From contig JAISNB010000080.1 of assembly GCA_031276435.1 (NCBI GenBank), positions 1 through 11,271 on the forward strand: a stretch of DNA of 11,271 bases, in the 5' to 3' direction. Position numbers and translations under genes: made by a program. Position 1 is the stretch's first letter. Every line of letters begins with the position of its first letter. The notes under the pieces are model-generated. The model was given only the letters and a program-made list of their open reading frames with translations, was not told the DNA's origin and ran no database searches. Positions 8,137-11,271 of this stretch are shown piece by piece. This stretch comes from Burkholderiaceae bacterium. GTDB taxonomy: Bacteria > Pseudomonadota > Gammaproteobacteria > Burkholderiales > Burkholderiaceae_C.

Positions 8137-8694
8137 TCAGAGGCCCGCGAATTCCACCAGTGTAAACAACGCGAATCCCGAGGCGCGCAGCCGCTTGGAG
8201 CCGCCCAGTTCGGGCAAGTCCACGATGGCCGCGCCTTCGGTTACGCGCGCGCCCAGTTTTTCGAGCAGGCGGCGGCCCGCCATCATGGTGCCGCCGGTGG
8301 CGATCAGATCGTCCACCAGCAGCACGCGATCGCCCGGTTTGACGGCGTCGGTGTGCAGCTCGACGGTGGCGCTGCCGTATTCGAGTTCGTAGGTTTCGGC
8401 CACGGTGGTAAAGGGCAGTTTGCCTTTTTTGCGGATGGGCACAAAGCCCACGTTCAGCTCGTAGGCGATGACCGATCCCAGGATGAAGCCGCGCGCGTCC
8501 AGCCCGGCAACCACGTCGGGGCGCAGTTCGGGGGCCATGTAGCGGTGCACAAAGGCGTCCACCAGAACCCGGAACACGCGCGGGTCTTGCAGCAGCGGCG
8601 TGATGTCCCGGAACTGCACGCCCGGCGTGGGCCAGTCGGGCACGGTGCGGATGTGTGCGCGCAGGTAATCGGATACGGACAGTGAGACGCTCAT
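8137..8694 (-). CDS. apt: Adenine phosphoribosyltransferase
   Basis: This cytoplasmic purine-salvage enzyme converts adenine and PRPP to AMP and pyrophosphate. The 185-residue product has the APRT N-terminal pattern WPTPGVQFRDITPLL (21-35), the ARGF motif (67-70), the FVPIRKKGKLP flexible-loop segment (84-94) and the PRPP-binding loop VLLVDDLIATGGT (124-136). The start MSVSLSVSDYLR was chosen over ATGs further upstream because those would run into the divergent kdsD promoter region and add non-homologous residues. It is divergent from kdsD with 97 bases between the two start codons. No strong promoter for apt was identified there. Confidence 0.96.
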   Translation of the reverse strand: MSVSLSVSDYLRAHIRTVPDWPTPGVQFRDITPLLQDPRVFRVLVDAFVHRYMAPELRPDVVAGLDARGFILGSVIAYELNVGFVPIRKKGKLPFTTVAETYELEYGSATVELHTDAVKPGDRVLLVDDLIATGGTMMAGRRLLEKLGARVTEGAAIVDLPELGGSKRLRASGFALFTLVEFAGL

Positions 8695-8778
8695 TGGTTC
8701 AACCCCCAGGCCGGTGCACAGGCCAGATGGCCCGTCCGCATTGTGCCCCAGGCAGGGCCTGGGCCGCGCGCGCGCCGA

Positions 8779-8784
8779 TAGAAT
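8779..8784 (+). promoter_or_regulatory. -10 box of kdsD, probably leaderless transcript
   Basis: TAGAAT at 8779-8784 is followed by only seven bases before the kdsD ATG at 8792. The expected start point (about seven bases after the -10) is therefore at or next to the A of the ATG. No Shine-Dalgarno is present and no good -35 lies 16-18 bases upstream. Confidence 0.5.
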
Positions 8785-8791
8785 CCGCGCC

Positions 8792-9769
8792 ATGAGCTTC
8801 GATTCCGCGCAGGCGCTGCGGCTGGCGCAAGAAACCCTGGCCATTGAGGCCCAGGCCCTGCTGCGGGTGCGCGCCCGGTTGGGCGATTCGCTCGCGCGGG
8901 CGGTTCAGTTGATGCTGGCCGTGCAGGGCCGCGTGGTTGTCATGGGCATTGGCAAGAGCGGGCATGTGGGCCGCAAGATTGCCGCCACGCTGTCGTCCAC
9001 CGGCACGCCCGCCATGTTCGTGCACCCGGCAGAGGCCAGCCATGGCGATCTGGGCACGATCAAGCCGGTCGATCTGGTGCTGGCCATCTCCAACAGCGGC
9101 GAGAGCGAGGAGCTGACCGCCATTCTGCCGCTGATCAAGCGCCTGGGCGCGCCGCTGGTGGCCATCACGGGCGAGGCACGCTCCACGCTGGCGCGCTGCG
9201 CCGACCAGGTGCTCGACAGCAGCGTGGAAAAAGAAGCCTGCCCGCTCAATCTGGCGCCCACGGCCAGCACCACGGCCCAACTGGCCCTGGGCGACGCGTT
9301 GGCCGTGGCCTTGCTGGACGCGCGCGGCTTCAAGGCCGAGGACTTCGCGCGCTCGCACCCCGGCGGCGCGCTGGGCCGCCGCCTGCTCACGCGCGTGAGC
9401 GACATCATGCGCACGGGCGGCGACGTGCCCCGCGTCGCGCCCGATGCCGATTTCTCCACGCTGATGCAGGAAATCACGCGCAAGGGCCTGGGCGCAACCG
9501 CCATCGCCGACCCCGAAGGCCGCGTGCTCGGCATCTTTACCGATGGCGACTTGCGCCGCCTGGTGGAAACCGGGCGCGACCTGCGCGGCCTGAAAGCGCG
9601 CCAGGTCATGCACCCCAACCCGCGCACCATCGACAGCCAGGCGCTGGCCGCCGAGGCCGCGCGCCTGATGGAAAAACACCGCATCACCGTACTGCTGGCG
9701 CTGGACGGCAGTGGCAAACTGGCGGGCGCGCTCAACACCAACGACCTGATGCGCGCCAAAGTCATATGA
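8792..9769 (+). CDS. kdsD: Arabinose 5-phosphate isomerase (KpsF/GutQ/KdsD family)
   Basis: The enzyme interconverts ribulose 5-phosphate and arabinose 5-phosphate, the first committed step of Kdo and LPS inner-core synthesis. The 325-residue product has a SIS domain (about 35-175) with GIGKSGHVGRK (52-62), HGDLG (84-88) and SNSGES (100-105). SHPGGALGRR (188-197) carries the histidine of the family's active site. Two CBS domains follow at about 203-262 and 270-325. The start follows from the MSFDSAQALRLA N-terminus and from the -10 box seven bases upstream. Its stop overlaps the kdsC start by four bases (ATGA), so the two are translationally coupled. The paralogues GutQ and KpsF look similar; adjacency to kdsC and lptC decides for kdsD. 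Confidence 0.96.
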   Translation: MSFDSAQALRLAQETLAIEAQALLRVRARLGDSLARAVQLMLAVQGRVVVMGIGKSGHVGRKIAATLSSTGTPAMFVHPAEASHGDLGTIKPVDLVLAISNSGESEELTAILPLIKRLGAPLVAITGEARSTLARCADQVLDSSVEKEACPLNLAPTASTTAQLALGDALAVALLDARGFKAEDFARSHPGGALGRRLLTRVSDIMRTGGDVPRVAPDADFSTLMQEITRKGLGATAIADPEGRVLGIFTDGDLRRLVETGRDLRGLKARQVMHPNPRTIDSQALAAEAARLMEKHRITVLLALDGSGKLAGALNTNDLMRAKVI

Positions 9770-10371
9770 CCACTGACGCAACAACCCCCGCCCTGGGCTT
9801 TGCGCCCGAATTGTTGCTGCGCGCGCAAGGCATCCGCGCCGTCCTGCTCGACGTGGACGGCGTCTGCACCGATGGCGGCATCTACTTTTCAGCCGAAGGC
9901 GAGGCGCTCAAGCGTTTCCACACGCTGGACGGCCACGGCCTGAAACTGCTGCGGCAGGCAGGCATCGTGCCCGTGGTCATCTCTGGACGCGACTCGGACG
10001 CGCTGCGCCGCCGGCTTGGCACGCTGGGCATCGAGCACTGCCTTCTGGGCGTTGCCGACAAACTGCCCGCCGCGCAGCGGCTTCTCGATCAACTGGGCCT
10101 GACTTGGCGGCAATGCGCGGCCATGGGCGACGACTGGCCCGACCTGCCCCTGCTGGCCCGCGCGGCCCTGGCCTGCGCGCCGCCCAACGCGCAAGCCGAA
10201 GTGCGCGCGCGCGTCCACCACATCACCGCCGCGCCCGGCGGCGCCGGCGCCGTGCGCGAACTGTGCGACTTGCTGCTGATCGCGGGCGGCCACTACCACC
10301 GCCTGCTGGCGGCGCAATTGAGCGGCGGCAGCGACGCCGCCGCCGCCGCCGACAACGCCACCACCCCATGA
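9766..10371 (+). CDS. kdsC: 3-deoxy-D-manno-octulosonate 8-phosphate phosphatase
   Basis: This HAD-superfamily C0 phosphatase removes phosphate from Kdo 8-phosphate, giving free Kdo for CMP activation by KdsB. The 201-residue product has motif I LDVDGVCTDG (28-37; D29 nucleophile, D31 acid/base), motif II SGR (73-75), motif III lysine in DK (99) and motif IV GDDWPDLP (121-128; Mg-binding aspartates). It ends with a low-complexity tail SGGSDAAAAADNATTP encoded partly by five GCC repeats (10336-10350), longer than in E. coli and probably disordered. It overlaps kdsD and lptC by ATGA junctions on both sides, so the three are one translationally coupled operon. Confidence 0.96.
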   Translation: MTTDATTPALGFAPELLLRAQGIRAVLLDVDGVCTDGGIYFSAEGEALKRFHTLDGHGLKLLRQAGIVPVVISGRDSDALRRRLGTLGIEHCLLGVADKLPAAQRLLDQLGLTWRQCAAMGDDWPDLPLLARAALACAPPNAQAEVRARVHHITAAPGGAGAVRELCDLLLIAGGHYHRLLAAQLSGGSDAAAAADNATTP

Positions 10372-10988
10372 GCAAAAAACTGCTGCGCGCTGACCACCTG
10401 CGCGAGCAGGCGCTGGCCTGGCTGCCGGTCTTGCTGGTCGGCCTGCTGGCGCTTGGATCGTGGTGGCTGGTGCGCAACGCGCCCCAACTGCCAGCACCAA
10501 ACGAAGCGCGCGCGCTGGCGCACGAACCCGACTACTTCATGCGCCAGTTCTCCGTACACAGCTTCGACGCGCAAGGCCACATGCGCTCTGAACTCACCGG
10601 CCCCGAGGCGCTGCATTACCCCGACACCGAAACGCTCGAAGTGCGGCAGCCCCGCATGCGCACCTTCGACGCGCAAGGCCGCCTCACCGTGGGCAGTGCC
10701 GACCGTGGCATCTCCAACGCCGACGGATCGCAAGTGCAGCTTTTCGGCAACGCGCAAGTGTTGCGCCACGAAATGCGCATGCCCGATGGCCGCGCGCTGC
10801 CCGCCACCGAATTCAGGGGCGAACACCTGCACGCCTTTGTCGACGAAGAGCGCGTCACATCCAGCCAGCCCGTCAACCTGCGCCGCGGCAGCGACCACTT
10901 TACGGGCGACCGTTTTGAATACGACAACAAAACCGGCGTGGCCGTTTTGCAAGGGCAGGTACGCGGCACCATCATGCCCCGGCCCTGA
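10368..10988 (+). CDS. lptC: LPS export system protein LptC
   Basis: LptC is the bitopic inner-membrane component of the Lpt bridge that passes LPS from the LptB2FG transporter to LptA. The 206-residue product has one transmembrane segment at about 17-36 (WLPVLLVGLLALGSWWLV) and a periplasmic beta-jellyroll with the family traits FSVHSFDAQGHMRSELTGPEA, HYPDT, VQLFGNAQV and a final GDRFEYDNKTGVAVLQGQVRGT. The start overlaps the kdsC stop (ATGA). In related genomes lptA and lptB normally follow directly, but no lptA signal peptide or jellyroll is seen in the remaining 283 bases. Confidence 0.93.
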   Translation: MSKKLLRADHLREQALAWLPVLLVGLLALGSWWLVRNAPQLPAPNEARALAHEPDYFMRQFSVHSFDAQGHMRSELTGPEALHYPDTETLEVRQPRMRTFDAQGRLTVGSADRGISNADGSQVQLFGNAQVLRHEMRMPDGRALPATEFRGEHLHAFVDEERVTSSQPVNLRRGSDHFTGDRFEYDNKTGVAVLQGQVRGTIMPRP

Positions 10989-11271
10989 GCGCCACTTGCG
11001 CAGCCAGCCTTGTCACCTCTGCGCCTTTCTCTCTCCCTTCAAGAAAAACGGCATGCGTCTTTTGTGCAGCCCACGGTCGTAGGGGCGGGTTTGAAACCCG
11101 ACCCTGCAAAATCCATCGGCGTTCAACGCGGCCCCATGCGCGCGCCGCGCGCCAGCGCGAAGCCGTGGCAAGAAAGCGTGAGGCATGAAATGCATGCGCA
11201 AATCATAGCGGTACAGGGCGCAGCGCGCGCGGCGGCCATGCTGCCTTTTTGTTTTATTCCGCCACGGCGTG
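10989..11271 (+). other. Tail of window without a recognised gene
   Basis: Apart from the palindrome at 11081-11105 I see no supported feature. A reading frame from ATG 11135 stays open to the window edge (45 codons), but its start (MRAPRASAKPWQESV) does not look like LptA or another family and no Shine-Dalgarno precedes it. A short ATG reading at 11053 ends after nine codons, just before the palindrome. Confidence 0.4.
11081..11105 (+). repeat. Near-perfect palindromic repeat after lptC
   Basis: AGGGGCGGGTTT (11081-11092) and AAACCCGACCCT (11094-11105) are inverted arms around a single G, with one mismatch in 12. GTAGGGGCGGGTTTGAAACCCG-type palindromes are familiar as dispersed intergenic repeats. 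It has no T-run, so it is more likely a mobile or REP-type unit than a terminator. Confidence 0.6.

Noticed and set aside
8699..9784. 361-codon minus-strand frame opposite kdsD
   Set aside because: The plus strand has unmistakable SIS and CBS domains; the antisense frame has no recognisable motifs.
11013..11201. Minus-strand 62-codon frame with a TATGAT box upstream
   Set aside because: The peptide GFQTRPYDRG comes from translating the palindromic repeat; no -35 accompanies the TATGAT and no family is recognised.

Overview
The window looks like a chromosomal segment of a high-GC betaproteobacterium, most likely Burkholderiales and close to Comamonadaceae. This rests on the gene orders rplU-rpmA-obgE-proB and kdsD-kdsC-lptC (LPS sugar and LPS transport), the TAGAAT-type -10 boxes, and the protein sequences. 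It is an inference from gene content, not a database match.

Layout. 1-261 holds a terminator of an upstream gene and an untranslated lead-in. 262-2049 (+) encodes an exported, membrane-anchored DUF11-repeat protein whose leader contains ten tandem 7-bp repeats in frame. 2050-2623 is a gene-free stretch between convergent genes: a terminator, two copies of one hairpin repeat and two copies (one nearly full length) of a palindromic MITE-like repeat. 2624-5680 (-) is the housekeeping operon rplU, rpmA, obgE, proB, with a promoter at about 5751-5779 and a terminator-like hairpin in its leader. 5920-7357 (+) is a decayed AlbA/RecG-like ATP-binding protein gene with lower GC than its neighbours. 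7578-8069 (+) encodes a small stand-alone cyclic-nucleotide-binding-domain protein. 8137-8694 (-) is apt. 8792-10988 (+) is kdsD-kdsC-lptC, tightly overlapped, with a probably leaderless first gene. 10989-11271 contains a palindromic repeat and no recognisable lptA, which would normally follow.

How the genes work together. KdsD and KdsC catalyse the first and third steps of Kdo synthesis and LptC is part of the LPS export bridge, so the right end is an outer-membrane module. The central operon makes ribosomal proteins L21 and L27, the ribosome-assembly GTPase Obg and the first proline-biosynthesis enzyme. The accessory parts are the left-end surface-type protein, the repeat clusters and the pseudogene.

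Most notable: the heptanucleotide tract in the leader of the DUF11 gene. It lies downstream of a good Shine-Dalgarno/ATG and upstream of a second in-frame ATG just before the signal peptide. Gain or loss of one unit would shift the frame into an immediate stop, so this is a candidate phase-variable (contingency) locus. No clearly new multi-gene system was found.
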